This document shows positions 1-12,800 of a DNA stretch of 64,000 nt, piece after piece. Source of the DNA: Paragordius varius (taxonomy: Eukaryota; Nematomorpha); NCBI GenBank assembly GCA_964247055.1, contig OZ176052.1, positions 9,672,001-9,736,000 of the forward strand, in the 5' to 3' direction. Both the position numbers and the translations under genes were made by a program. Below the pieces are notes generated by a model. The model was not told the origin of the DNA, made no database searches, and was given only the letters and a program-made list of their open reading frames with translations. The first letter of the stretch is position 1. Every line of letters starts with the position of its first letter.

Positions 1-773
1 TATAGGGATCCATCTTGGCCGGCCAAGAAAAATCTGTCATAAATGACTGAGTGATATGCATGAGTAAAGATGACACCATCACTGGATATTGTGACAAATG
101 GTTCAGGTTCAATACAAAACGAATTATTGGGAGCTAAATTTGAATTTGTTTCGTCTTGAGCGTTCGAAAGTTTTAGGAGAACAATATTTTTGTGGGATAT
201 AAGACAAAGCAGATAATCAAAAGTGATTTCGGTTGTATTAGCTTTAAAATTTAAAATCAATAAAAATTATGTCAGAAATTGTTTAAATAATTAACCATCA
301 CAAATAATTTTATACTTTTCGGTTCTATAAGAGCAGCAAATGTTATAGATTCGGTAAATCCATCATAACAAAGAATCTCAGACGAAACATAATTCCAAAG
401 ATAAAAGGAGCTTCTAGCAATAAAATACGCAGATTTAATTTGTTTGAATAATCCGATTTTTTGCTCTCCTTCATCCACTAATATAGAATTAAAATCTTAT
501 ACCATTTATCAAATCAATGAGTTCCAAAGGAATGATAGAAGTTTGATAATCTTCGACAAATGAAAATTTAGAAAAAAGATATTTATCCGATAAATCAAGC
601 ACATAATCATTCTCTACTAAACCACTTATTGAAGGATATGCTAAAATATATTTAAACTTACAAATATTTTTAATTTTTAATAGCCGTGTTAGCTGTTTTT
701 CATTATCTTCTAAATTTAATCCAACATCTAACAAGAGTTTATTAAAATTTGAAATATTTGGCGAAATAGGCAT
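1..773 (-). CDS. NUP155: Nucleoporin Nup155, N-terminal part (runs off the left edge)
   Basis: Nup155 is a scaffold nucleoporin of the inner ring of the nuclear pore. Only the first ~225 residues, the start of the beta-propeller, lie here. Exons: 503-773, 316-477, 1-241, with introns of 25 nt (478-502) and 74 nt (242-315). After splicing the protein runs without a break and follows human Nup155 as I remember it: a YPSISGLVENDYVLDL segment, then IPLELIDLI, then YLWNY and CYDGFTESITFAALIEPK (human WNY and YFDGLSETILAVGLVKPK), and FFLAGQDGSLY at the edge (human FLAGKDGCLYE). The alignment is continuous exactly across the 25-nt intron, which supports that splice. The start is the first ATG of the open frame. 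The rest of the gene should lie to the left. The next gene, hillarin, is 6.5 kb away and divergent. Confidence 0.9.
478..502 (-). other. 25-nt intron (NUP155 intron 1)
   Basis: This GT-AG intron of 25 nt begins GTATAAG and ends TATTAG, with TTAAT in its middle. Unspliced, the frame stops four codons later; spliced, it continues into the conserved YLWNY block. Confidence 0.85.
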
Positions 774-1254
774 GGAATTTCACAAATTTGAAAATGGAAA
801 AAGTAAACGGCTGTAAAATATATAAAAATAATAGTTTTTTTGTAAATTGTAACCTTATATAGAAATTTGTCATCATCATGAATATATTAATATTAACGTG
901 CGTAGTTAATATTTTTTTCGAAAAGGTATAATTTTTTTGCGGAATAATTGTTATTTTTTAATCTTATTGAAATACATGGCAGTTTAACCAAATATCTTTT
1001 GGGGCTAAGCAAAAGATGAATTTAAGATTTCGATAACCAAAGGTGTGGTTTTTCTAAGGCGCATGTTTTAAAAATATTTGCTATAAAATATGTAAAAAAA
1101 TTCTCATCTCTTTTGGTTTTGGCCCTTACAGAGCCATATAAGAACGTATTATACCCTTTAGTCGTGGCTCTATATTAGACTATACAAAATTTGAGATAAT
1201 TTTTTGTATAATTGGGCGAAACCTAAAAGCTTCATTCCGGAAAATATCCCTAAA

Positions 1255-1516
1255 ATATACCACTTACAATTGAAATTCACATTTAAACAATTTTAACTCA
1301 CCCTCGAACAATTAAAACACCAGAAATATATTCTTATAACAAAGTTTATTATTTTTCAGTAATATTTTAATTTTAAGCGTAATTTGAAATATAGGTAATT
1401 TTGTATCTTAAAAAACACATAATTTATTTTGGTTTGAATTGTTCGAGGGTAAATTTAATTTGTTCAAGAGTGAATATGAATTGTTTAAGGGTGAATTTGA
1501 ACTTTAAATGGTATAT
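1255..1516. repeat. Foldback-type mini-element (CACCC subfamily)
   Basis: The left end reads TATACCACTTACAATTG and the right end is its inverted match, AAATGGTATA. Both arms are made of 21-bp tandem units of the form AATTCAAATTCACCCTTGAAC, imperfect, about three per arm and inverted relative to each other, around a short AT-rich middle. Related copies lie at 55085-55420 and 60673-61003. Confidence 0.75.
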
Positions 1517-2782
1517 ATCACAAACTACAAAAAAACCAAACAATATTTTAAAATATTTAAATTTTTGAATGTGATCTTCAAAAGTCGATTTTTTTATTTT
1601 TCTAAAATGGCTAGATCTTTCAAAATAAACGCAAAAATGCTAAAGTGTTTAAAAATGTTTTAACATATAATAAGAACACTATTTTTAATTTCGATGATGA
1701 AGCAGGTCTCCCCAACACACCGCGGGCTGCATGCGGCCCTTCTAATACTACAGCCCGCGATTTGAATGCAATTTAATTTAGGTAAAAATAAAATTATCAG
1801 ACAAATTTTTGTTTTGGCACAGAACCAGCAAAATTGTTAAAATATTGATTAGCTTAGCCCTTGTATAAGATCTATAAATTATTTGTTAAACATAGATTTT
1901 CAAATGCCGCTAAGTCTGTTGCGTTGAGGCATCTGATTTAAAAATTCCTTTCAAATTTTCGTGAATTTGTAAAAAAAAAATAATTTATATTTAACTAAAA
2001 TAAAGAAAAACAAATATTTTTAACTAAATTCTGTGGTGATAGAAAAATTCGGAATCAGGGATTTGAAAGTGTTTTTATAATATACTGCGTTCGAAATCGT
2101 GGGGTATAAAAAATTACCTGATAAAATATATATATATTCTTATTTAATTATCAGGACTATTATGGTGATTTTGTATCAAGGTAAGTGCTCCTTATGAGAT
2201 AATGGCAAAATTTGAGTATATTTTTTAATAAAATTTTTTGGCAAAGATAAATGCTGGTTTCCAAAAAATATCAGTAAATTATATCTAAACTAACTATAAA
2301 AGGCAAATATATTCTTAAATATTTTTATTTTCAGATGTGAGCTCCGAAACCCTCATTTCTCTCCTATAAAATGAGTCAGCACCTTTGACACTTCAATTCG
2401 AATTGGGGTATCTATCCAGACTCAATTTAAATCAATATTTATAAAAAACTATTGAAGAAAACGGTCTTAATTTAAATTTAAGGTTCTATCGTAATTAAAA
2501 TTATATTAATTAGCCAAATCTAAATAAAATTTCGTTTTGAAAAAAAGCTCCATATCAAACTGCTTGGACACCAATTTTATTTTATAAATTTTTCCAAAAT
2601 ATCATGTTCATTTAATTTTAAAGGTAAAATTAAAGTTACTAACATTCATGGAAATAGAAAAAGTGCTTTATTTGAATTATTTTTTAATTTAGTCATTGTT
2701 AACTAAATTTTTGCCTTTGGATTTTATATTTAAATAAGTATATCAAATATTTTTGAATATAATTTTTATTTTATTTTGGTAA

Positions 2783-5507
2783 TCTATCTATTTATAAAAA
2801 AACGCTGGCTTTGTGATCTTGTACCGGAAAACTGGTAGACCCATTCAAATCCAAACTTCGAAAAAATATAATCATTAATGAATGCCCCGACAATAGCTTC
2901 GCCTGTTTTTTGAAATAGGCCCCCAGTTCGGGCCCACCCCGTGTGAAAAACGGTTTTTTTGAAAACAGAAGCCCACAAAAATCGTGTCTTTTGACAATTT
3001 TCTGGATAACGTGTTGGTCCATTCAATTTCAAATATGATGTTTGTTTACTTATTTTCGATTGTGCCGAACATAGTCGTCGCGCTTTTTAAATTTAGTATC
3101 TCTTTTTACCCGCTCCCCCCGTAAAATGCCATTTTTTTCAAAAAACAAAGTCCACAAAAATAGTTTTTTAAATCTATTTTTCGCCCTAGGTATGTGACCG
3201 TAAAAATTCTATATGGATTCCACGTATTCCCTGTTAAAAGGCAAAAATTTTAAAGCGTTTTTTTGATGATAGCTGCTGGGTAGGGAGCTACCCGCTAAAA
3301 ACTGATTTGTCATGTAACTTTGTGATCTGTTTCCGGAAAACCGGTGGACCCAATCAAATCCAAATATCGAAAAATTATAATCATTAAAAAATGTCCCGAA
3401 AATAGCTTCGCCCTTTTTTGGAATTAGGTCCCCAGTTCGGGCCTACCCCGTATGAAAAATGGGTTAAGTGTATTTTCCGGAGAACGTGTTGAACCATTCA
3501 ATTTAATATATGATTTTTGTTTACTTATTTTCGATTGCGCCGAACATAATCTTCTCGCTTTTTTAATTTAGGCCTCTTTTTACCCGCTCGTAAAATGCCA
3601 TTTTTTTCAAAAAACAAAGTCCACAAAAATAGTTTTTTAAATCTATTTTTCGCCCTAGGTATGAGACCGTGAAAATTTATGGATTCCGCGTATTCCCTGT
3701 TAAAAGGAAAAAATGTTAGTCAAGCGTTTCTTTGATGATAGCTGCTGGGTAGGGAGCTACCCGCTAAAAACTGATTTGTCATGTAACTTTGTGATCTGTT
3801 TCCGGAAAACCGGTGGACCCAATAAAATCCAAATCTCGAAAAATTATAATCATTAATAAATGTCCCGACAATAGCTTCGTCCTTTTTTGGAATTAGGTCC
3901 CCAGTTTGGGCCCACCCCGTGTGAAAAACGGTTTTTTTGAAAACAGAAGCCCACAAAAATCGTGTCTTTAGACAATTTTCTGGAGAACGTGTTGGTCCAT
4001 TCAATTTCAAATATGATTTTTGACTTATTTTCGATGGCGCCGAACATAATCGTCTCGCTTTTTAAATTTAGGCCTCTTTTTATCCGCTCCCCCCGTAAAA
4101 TGCCATTTTTTTCAAAAAACAAAGTCCGCAAAAATATTTTTTTAAATCTATTTTTCGCCCTAGGCATGAGACTGTAAAAATTCAATAAAGATTTTTCGTT
4201 TTCCCTGTTAAAAGGCAAAAATTTTAGTCAAGCGTTTCTTTGAAAGCTGCTGAGTAAAAAGTATTTATCATATGTATAGGATGTTAAAAAATATATGGAT
4301 AATAAAACATTATTTATGGTAATCTATATATTTATAAAAATGGAAAATGCTGGCTTTGTGATCTGGTACCGGAAAACCGGTAGACCCCCATTCAAATCCA
4401 AACATAGAAAAAATATAATCATTAATGAATGCCCCGATAATAGCTTCGCCCGTTTTTTGAAATAGGCCCCCAGTTCGGGCCTACCCCGTGTGAAAAATGG
4501 GTTAAGTCAATTTTCCGGAGAACGTGTTGGACCATTCAATTTCAAATATGATTTTTGTTTACTTATTTTCGATTGCGCCGAACATAATCGTTTCGCTTTT
4601 TTAATTTAGGCCTCTTTTTACCCGCTCCCCCCGTAAAATGCCATTTTTTTCAAAAAACAAAGTCCACAAAAATATTTTTTTAATCTATTTTTCGCCCTAG
4701 GTATGAGACTGTAAAAATTCAATAAAGATTTTTCGTTTTCCCTGTTAAAAGGCAAAAATTTTAGTCAAGCGTTTCTTTGAAAGCTGCTGAGTAAAAAGTA
4801 TTTATCATATGTATAGGATGTTAAAAAATATATGGATAATAAAACATTATTTATGGTAATCTATATATTTATAAAAATGGAAAATGCTGGCTTTGTGATC
4901 TGGTACCGGAAAACCGGTAGACCCCCCATTCAAATTCAAACATAGAAAAAATATAATCATTAATGAATGCCCCGACAATAGCTTCGCCCGTTTTTTTGAA
5001 ATAGGCCCCCAGTTCGGGCCCACACCGTGTGAAAAACGGGTTTTTTGAAAACAGAAGTCCACAAAAATCGTGTCTTTGAGACAATTTTCTGGAGAACGTG
5101 TTGGATCATTCAATTTCAAATATGATTTTTTTGTTATTTTCGATTGCGCCGAACATAGTCGACTCACTTTTTTGATTTAGGCCCTCTTTTTACTCGCTAC
5201 CCCGTAAAATGCCATTTTTTTCAACAAAAACAAAATCCACAAAAATAATTTTTTGATTGAAACTTTTTTGGTCAAGGTATGAGACTGCCACAAAAATAAT
5301 TTTTTAAATCTGTTTTTCCCCAATTAAACAATATATTAGTATGAATGCTCCGTTTAAAAATTCCTATAAATTCATATCTATTCAATAATGTTTCGAAATA
5401 ATCCACATATGTGAATCATTTTATTGTCCCGTTTTTCCAATAGCCCTCCCCCCCCAGAAGTCCGAAGGACTTCCTTGGGCTGCGTAGCAGCACGAGATTA
5501 TCGCTAG
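2783..5507 (+). mobile_element. Helitron, non-autonomous (copy 1)
   Basis: The element starts 5'-TCTATCTATTTATAAAAA and ends CGCTAG-3', flanked by A on the left and T on the right, the A|T target known for Helitrons. About 30 bp before the 3' end is a perfect hairpin, GAAGTCC-GAA-GGACTTC (5458-5474). The body has about five tandem units of roughly 470-540 bp carrying short palindromes such as GGGTAGGGAGCTACCC. No Rep or helicase frame was seen, so it is non-autonomous. The intact R1 copy at 42715-43265 supplies the empty site. Confidence 0.85.
4262..5335 (+). repeat. 537-bp tandem duplication containing the Helitron 5' terminus
   Basis: The 5'-terminal motif AATCTATATATTTATAAAAA recurs at 4321 and 4858, exactly 537 bp apart. 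The same sequence precedes both (GTATAGGATGTTAAAAAA), so this is a head-to-tail duplication. The element therefore has three 5' termini (2783, 4323, 4860) but a single 3' terminus. Confidence 0.8.
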
Positions 5508-6184
5508 TGTTATATAAATGCAAAATTGTGCCATGGTTTTTCCATATTTTCAATTAGTTATTTTTAACAGGCCTAGGGTATCCAACTACCCCAATTTTAA
5601 CCGAAGGACTAAAATTGTGTCCAAGTGTAAAAATAAACGAAAAAATGCCGGAGTGTCGCGATTAAATATTTTAATATATGCTAAATATTAACATAACAAA
5701 AATATTTTTAAAAAATTTGCATACTTTTTACAAAAATTTAATTTCGCAAAATTTCGTTGGAGTAAAAACAATATAAAATTGGTATTATAAAAAGACTTTA
5801 TCTATATAATTCGGTAATCTTAACATTAGTATAGGTTCAAAATTTTATTTTGAAGGTTCGTTTACCTTGAAATTTTGATGAACTTTTTTAAACCATTATT
5901 TATATCTTAAAAATTGAAGACGAACAAATATATTAATCAAACAGAGGGGGTAGAAATGTTCAGCCTCAAATATAACGTTTGTGCCTAAAAATAGGATGAT
6001 GTACGCTTCGATTTTAAAAATTCAATTAAAAATATTTTTTGATGTCAAAATATATTTAATTTTTTTCGCGTAATCCTGGAAATTTGTGCCTTTTTTAAGG
6101 GAACAAGCGCATTGAGAGAGAAAATTGATACTTTCTGAGCCCACATCTAAAAATATTTAAAAATAATGTTGTTTATAGGTATGA

Positions 6185-6370
6185 TAAAATTTAGTGATTT
6201 TTTGGAATGAAGCATTTATCTTTCACCAAAAAAATTTATTACAAAAAAATTCTAGATTGCCATTTTCTGATACCATAAAAGTGTAAATAACTTTCTTAAA
6301 TCATTTTTAAGAGTTAAAACCAAAAGCACCTATATTATCAGATTATATTTTATAACGCTCGATTTTAAAC
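6185..6370 (+). repeat. Dispersed repeat R2, copy
   Basis: Blocks GAAGCATTTATCTTTCACCA, then AAAAGTGTAAATAACTTTC, then AAAACCAAAAGCACC recur in the same order at 21835-22015, 32170-32400, 43750-43980 and, more divergent, 44356-44480. Several copies run into a TA microsatellite followed by TCAGGATATTTT. Confidence 0.6.
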
Positions 6371-7336
6371 GCAGTGATATAAAAAACTTCCTTATAATTC
6401 ACTGATGCTGAACATTTCTATTATCACAGAATCTCGATAAAAAAACTCGTTCGTCCTCAATTTAACTATAATTTTTTTTTACGAAAAACGAATCTTAAAT
6501 CAGGTTAACATAAATACTTAGCGGGCCGCATTTTAAGATCAAAAAATCCTACGCCTTTAAAAAATATATGGACATTAACAAATATTTTATTGGATTTTAA
6601 ACATGATAAAAACTAATCATTATATTAACGATTTTTGTTAGTTCGTTGCCAAAATAGGGAGAGCAAAAAATTTGTTTGAGAAATTTTTTTTACTTAAATT
6701 AAAGCATTTAAAATTTCTCACGGCAGACGAGTCGCGTGCTGGCCATCTCTGCTTCATCATCGAATTATAAAGAAATAGTTTCTTAAATCTTAAAAAAACC
6801 GTTCTCATCCACCCTCAAAATTGTAAGGTACTTCAACAAAGATTTGTTTATTTTTCAAAAAGGTTATTTAAAAAAATTTGCTAAAAAAATTCAACATATA
6901 TTTATTTTTTGTGCGATTTCGATTTTTACGTTTACTTTATGAAAACATTTTGGAATCGAAAAATTTGGGACTTTAGGACACATCCAAAATTTATTTTTTA
7001 ATATGCTCAATTACCATTATCATCTATAAAGCACATACACAAAAAATAACTTACTTAAATCACTTATAAGGGTTCAAACAAAAAGCTCAATGATAGTTCT
7101 GATGCACTTTCAAATCAGATTATATATTTTTCAATAAGTTATTTTTTATATCCCTGACTTTAATACCGTATATATAGTTCCTGTATCATCTGACGATAAC
7201 AAAAATTTGAGAACAAAAAAAACATTTTATTTTTACGTTATACTAGACGAGATCCACATCGTTTATTAAATAAAACCAAACAATATGGTAATAATTGATT
7301 CATTTTTATCAATGTTTTTCAGCTGAAGATTTTTAG

Positions 7337-9780
7337 ATGGTTATATATCATTCAGAAATATTTTGCAGTAGGTGCAATATAAAGGTTTATCCAGTTGACA
7401 AAATAGGCCCTTTAAAAGGAGCCTATTTTCATCATCAGTGTTTTAAATGTCGCGTTTGCGGATTATCCCTTAATATGAAAAATTTTATACAAAATCAATT
7501 AGACCCAGACGATAAAGAAGTATATAAATTGTAAAATTTAGGTATATTGCAATAATCATGTGCCTAAATCATTGGCTGGTCATGTTGGTGGAGATGCTTT
7601 AGGCATAAGAAGTGCCTTACAGGCACCTAAGAAAGCGACTTCATATAACGAACAAATTAGAGGATGCGATAAATATAATCCCGACACCCAGGCTGTTGAA
7701 ATCCAAAACGCCCTTATAAATTTACGCCTTCAAAAAAATAATGAACGATTGAATTGTGCCCATAGACCTGATATTGATGAAAAATCTTCAGACAATGTTT
7801 TCCAAGTTGATTCCCATAATATTATCAAATTACACCCTGAACGCAATAATAATATTCATAATAGCAACAATTATAACCCGCATGGTAAAAATAACATTCA
7901 GCCAACAAAATTAGATTTTCGTAACCAAACAACTGAATTTTCAAATAACAATCATAATTTTAATCATAATTCCAATTTCCCCGTACAGTATAATCCGAAT
8001 TCCAATTCTCCTACTAAGGAGTCTAAGACATCCTCTACCTTCATTAACAATAATAAAAATGGCCCAATTTTAACAAATAATACCCATCACAATAATAAGC
8101 AGCGAAATATTCCAAACGGGGATCATTCCACTTCACGGTATAATATTAAAACAGCGGATAGTCCAAGCCCTTCAGATGATACCACGGTAATTTTAAGTTA
8201 AATAATGATTAAAAAGTTCTAGTTTTTAATAAATACCATTTCTATGGATATTTTTACACCTGTTATCTTTCTTCGCTACATATAAGTATGACACACAAAT
8301 ATAACAATAAAATTTGTTTTTTTTTTAATTTTCATTTTTTTAAAAAATAAAAACTTATGTTTGTAATGGTCAAGTTTTATCACTTTTTCATTTTTTGCAA
8401 AATAAATTAAATAATGTTTTTCAAGCAAAATAAACTTAAATAATATTTTACTTGAGCTGAAGTCAATTGCTTTAATCATTAAACTTTACTCCTAAAGTTA
8501 AATATGGTGTTTAAAAATACCCTTTTTAGACCATAATTTATTTATTAATAATTTTAATCATAGCCGGATATTATTAAAAAATTTCGTTTATATACTCGTA
8601 AAAATGAAATCTAATTTAATGTTTGTTGGAAATCATGCTTAATGATAAAGTTTTAATACTATAACGGATTTTTAATAATGATAATAAATATATATTAAAA
8701 TACTTAAGTAAATTTTGTTTTACAGAAAAAACTTTCTTTTATAATTAAATTTTTGTGATTTACTTTTAATTATTTCATTATGAGAAATATGTATCCATAC
8801 TATACTTTGTTGGTATGTATTGTTGTCATGTAAATAGGTCAACTTTCGTAAATTTTTCGTATTATAAAATATTTTTATTATTTCGTTTGCTTTATATTTA
8901 TATAAAAAAACAATATTTTGAATATCAAAAAAAAAATATTTTTCAAGATTCAGTGCAAGTTACCTGAATACGTACAACTTAATAATAATTATATTTGATT
9001 TTTAGATCTTAGGAGGAACTTTTATATATACATATACCTGTCGAAAAAGATATAGGGATTCTTTTATGTTACATAAAGAACAATTGTATATTTCCACCTG
9101 TCATGCACAAAATTATTTTATACAATATCTTGGAAAAATGATAAAATCAAATATATATATATAGTATATATTTTCTTATAATTTTATTATATTGTTGCGT
9201 CAAATTACCGATTTTCATATATTTTATACTCTGAATATTTTGAAAATTTTGCCCTATATATGTATAAAACGCGAAAAAAAACTATAACTTATAAAAGAAA
9301 TTATTTATTCACTAAAAAATTATTAATGTTAAATAAAAAACAAAAATATTTATACCGCTCCTTTTATTTTTACCTGTACTAGTTAACTATCATATAATTA
9401 TTTTTTATGGGAGATTTAAACTTGATTATGGGTTAATTTGCTTATACAAAAAAATTCTTGCAAGCAAAATTTTTTGTTTAAAAAATGAGATGAAATATTT
9501 TAAATATAAATTAAATTATCACTCTACCACATTCCATTTGAAAATATAATAAAAATTTAGATATTTTTCCATCTAACAATACAATTCGATTATTTGTATT
9601 ATTGTCGATTTTTCTCTATTTTATTATATGAAAGTTGAATATGCATGTGATATTAACTTTTTTGACTACTATTTATACCTAGGTGTGAATTTTTTTTTCA
9701 TTTGAAATACCTGTGAAAAATTCACATTCAAAACTTTTTGAATGACTCAACGTATTTGTTGTTGATATCATTTTATTCAC

Positions 9781-9813
<33 letters not shown>

Positions 9814-12800
9814 TATATTATACCTGTTTCATTTATTTTGATTAAATTTAATTTTAAACCAACTGTATTTTCCAAAAGATATTGTGAATTTTAAAATTTC
9901 GATAAAAATGTATTCTTTAAATTGTAATTATTGATTGTAATTTCTGAGTATACGTAATATATATTTATCGTAAAAAACATAAGCTTTGACACCTGTGTAT
10001 CTACCTTTTTCGTTATATTACATAAGTGTGTCTGATATTTTTTAGGATAATAACAGTATTAAAATATAATAAAAATTTATAATAATCTTTAGGATAATTA
10101 ACCGTATCGTAGTCATAAAATAATTATTAAAATTTTATGGCATACATTTTTTCGGTTGGTTAATTACCTATTTTTTAAAATATAATGATTTTTATTAATT
10201 GATTTAAGGCTTAAATTTGTTAAAACTTATATGAAGGTATATTAAAATTGATTTTTTATGCAGTTAGCCTCATAATATCACCCTTTATTCAGGGAAATTC
10301 ACTAAATTATTAACGATTTTAGACTTAGTGTAGAAATCTGAAAATCCCATGATAAGTGCCAGCTAATTAGGCGCTATTTATCAAAAAATATTAAAAGAGG
10401 AAGCGTTACTGATATTTACTTTTAAGTTACTGCTATATACTCTTTACATTCTTTTCATTTTTTAAATGCAAAGGACCAAATAAGTCAATTGTTGCAGTAT
10501 GCTCTTTATGCACGAATTAGATTATTCAGATATCATCATGCACTTTTCCGTTTTTAAATAAGGTCCTAGTTTTTAAGTCACAATTATGTTCATTGTTGAG
10601 AACACTTTCGAGTTTTTGGGTATGGAATTCTAATGAATTGAAAATGATAAAAAAATATTTCTGATCATTTTTTATGGAGTCCTTGAATATTAATAATTTT
10701 ATAAAATTAAATATTAATAAAATTTTATTTTTAAAAAGGATCTTGGGTTCGGATAATGACCCATTTTCTCACAATCGGGGTTAATACCAGGGGTCCACTC
10801 TTTATTAGTTTCAAAATCTGTGTAATCAATATATAGGTTTACATGGGCAATTTATAATACATGATAATGACATATCATACAATATTGATAAGCAAAAATG
10901 TACTGCCATTATCTCATTATCAGATTAAAAAGTTTTATCGCGCATTCTTGAATCTATACTTTTGGTATTTAACTTAATGTCAATTTTGATAAAATCTATC
11001 TATCACCTACTTTTTATATAATCTCATAACATTTACCATTACCACACTATAAATTTTTAACATTAACAACACACTTTTTTTGGTTTATACAGATAACGGG
11101 AAAATAATTATTAGTTTTTTATTTCTCCTTTTGATATAACATTAAAATTAATGTAAGCAGAAAAACAAAACTCGTTATCATTAACAGGTAGATAGATACC
11201 TAGAAATTATTTTATAGCGTTTTTTTGCATTCTTATTACTAAATACATTAGCGTATAGTCAAATAGAACAAATGGTTGTAATTTAATAATTCTTTTCTAC
11301 ATTCAAACATTGATTTTGTGATTTTAAATTTGAACTAACTTCTTTTATATTAAACGCTATTGTATATTTTGCAATCAAAGTTTTTTTCAATTTGATTAAT
11401 TTTACCTCTTTAAAGTTGTTATTTTAGTATATTGTATAAAACAAACAGTAAGTACATTTTTAATTATTTTTATATTAATATAATATATAATAAAATAAAA
11501 AAACAGGTCAAAAGTTACATATTATTCATTGTATATATACTATATTTATTATACCAGGAATTCTTCCTCATACAGCAAACACATATAATAAGTTGCAATT
11601 AACAATACTCTGATACTTTTTTTTCATTAGGATTAATATTTATATAATATAATGATAATCTATGTGTTTAGATTTTTAGAAAAAGTCACTATTTGATTTG
11701 ATAAGGAAGGAAGGTTTAAATAGAAGGTGTTAAAAATTTTATTTACCTGTGCTTTTTATCGAATTATTGTTAAATTTTTGAAGAGGTACGTACTCTAATG
11801 AAAATTAATTTATTACAAAAATCTGGAAATAGACCCACCTAAATTATTAATATTTTTTTTGAAATTATTTTTTGGTCCGAAACGGTTAAAAAGTGATTTA
11901 TTTATTTCTTCAATGTTAAGATTTTTAAAAAAAATTCCGAACTTTATTAAGAGCATTTGTTGGTCGTTTAGGATTTTTAATAGATTAGTCTTTTAGCATG
12001 TATGATTATTTACTTTTCTTAGCTAGATATTTAATTGAAATTATGGAAAAAAAAGATTGACGCCTGTTCGCAATCAATGATATATCATGTTAACAATAAT
12101 TTGAATGTATAATTAATAAAATGAGATAATAATAGCTCTCGTTATTGTATTGAATTTTGGTGCTTGCTTTGTATTACAGTATCATCATAATAATTAGTTT
12201 GTCTTTGAATTTACTAAATCAAAATTAGATTACACCTAATAAGACTTGAACTCCAGAGACATCTAAAATGTTTTCAAAAAAAATGGAACTTGAACTAGAT
12301 AAAAGTCTTTTAACTAATTGAGGACCCATTTTTGTCGCGGGATTTGGGGCAATTTCCCCATACGTATTTGTAATAAAATAAAAAAATGGATATAAAAGTA
12401 GTTAAATATACTAAGGTAAATTTAATTGGTTTCTTAATCTCTGTTTTATCTACCGTGTTTCGATGAACGTGTATGGTTATCCATTCACGCATGAATGTGA
12501 GTATTTTTGAAACACCTGTCTTTACGTGTTAGCGTAATAAGAATTTGCATAAAATGAAAATCTATAGGTTCACCTATTAATATATTTAGTTACCGATTTA
12601 TTTTGTCGGAATTAATCAATAAAGTATTGGTAAGAAATTGACATTCTTGAAATTTTTTAATATTTTTTTTTATTATCATATATCTTAGTTAAAATAGATT
12701 AATTGTTACGTGTTAAAATAAATTCTAGGATTATGAACACCAAATTGATTTGGAGAAACGGTTGAGAGCCGAAGAGGATGAAATGTACGCCACTTTTGCT

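Larger units (their letters stand above)
2390..5655. repeat. Dispersed repeat R1, copy A, split by a Helitron
   Basis: Segments 2390-2782 and 5508-5655 match, in order, the uninterrupted copy at 42715-43265. Shared blocks include TTCGAATTGGGGTATCTA at the start, TCAAACTRCTTGGAC in the middle, and GTTATATAARTGCAAAAT followed by GGGTATCCAAYTACCCC near the end. The Helitron lies between the two halves. Confidence 0.8.
1690..6764. mobile_element. Composite repeat block with inverted hAT-like ends
   Basis: The left boundary TTCGATGATGAAGCAG (1690-1705) is matched in inverted orientation at 6749-6764. The inner left sequence, CAGGTCTCCCCAAC followed by GC-rich GGGCTGCATGCGGCCC, resembles hAT-family termini as I know them. 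No transposase frame was recognised inside. The interior is a mosaic that includes a dispersed repeat and a later Helitron insertion. It could also be two separate elements in opposite orientation. Confidence 0.45.
774..7336. other. Intergenic region filled with repeats
   Basis: No gene was found between the divergent NUP155 and hillarin starts. The region holds a small foldback element, a 5-kb block with inverted hAT-like ends, a Helitron and copies of dispersed AT-rich repeats. Small open frames on the minus strand inside the Helitron recur with its tandem units and are not genes. Just upstream of the hillarin ATG, a pyrimidine run followed by CAG at about 7322 could be a 5'-UTR or leader splice acceptor. 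Confidence 0.7.

Noticed and set aside
2784-5167. Several similar minus-strand open frames beginning MKLNGPTRSPEN
   Set aside because: They are the same frame read from successive Helitron tandem units, with different breaks in each, and are unrelated to Helitron Rep/helicase.
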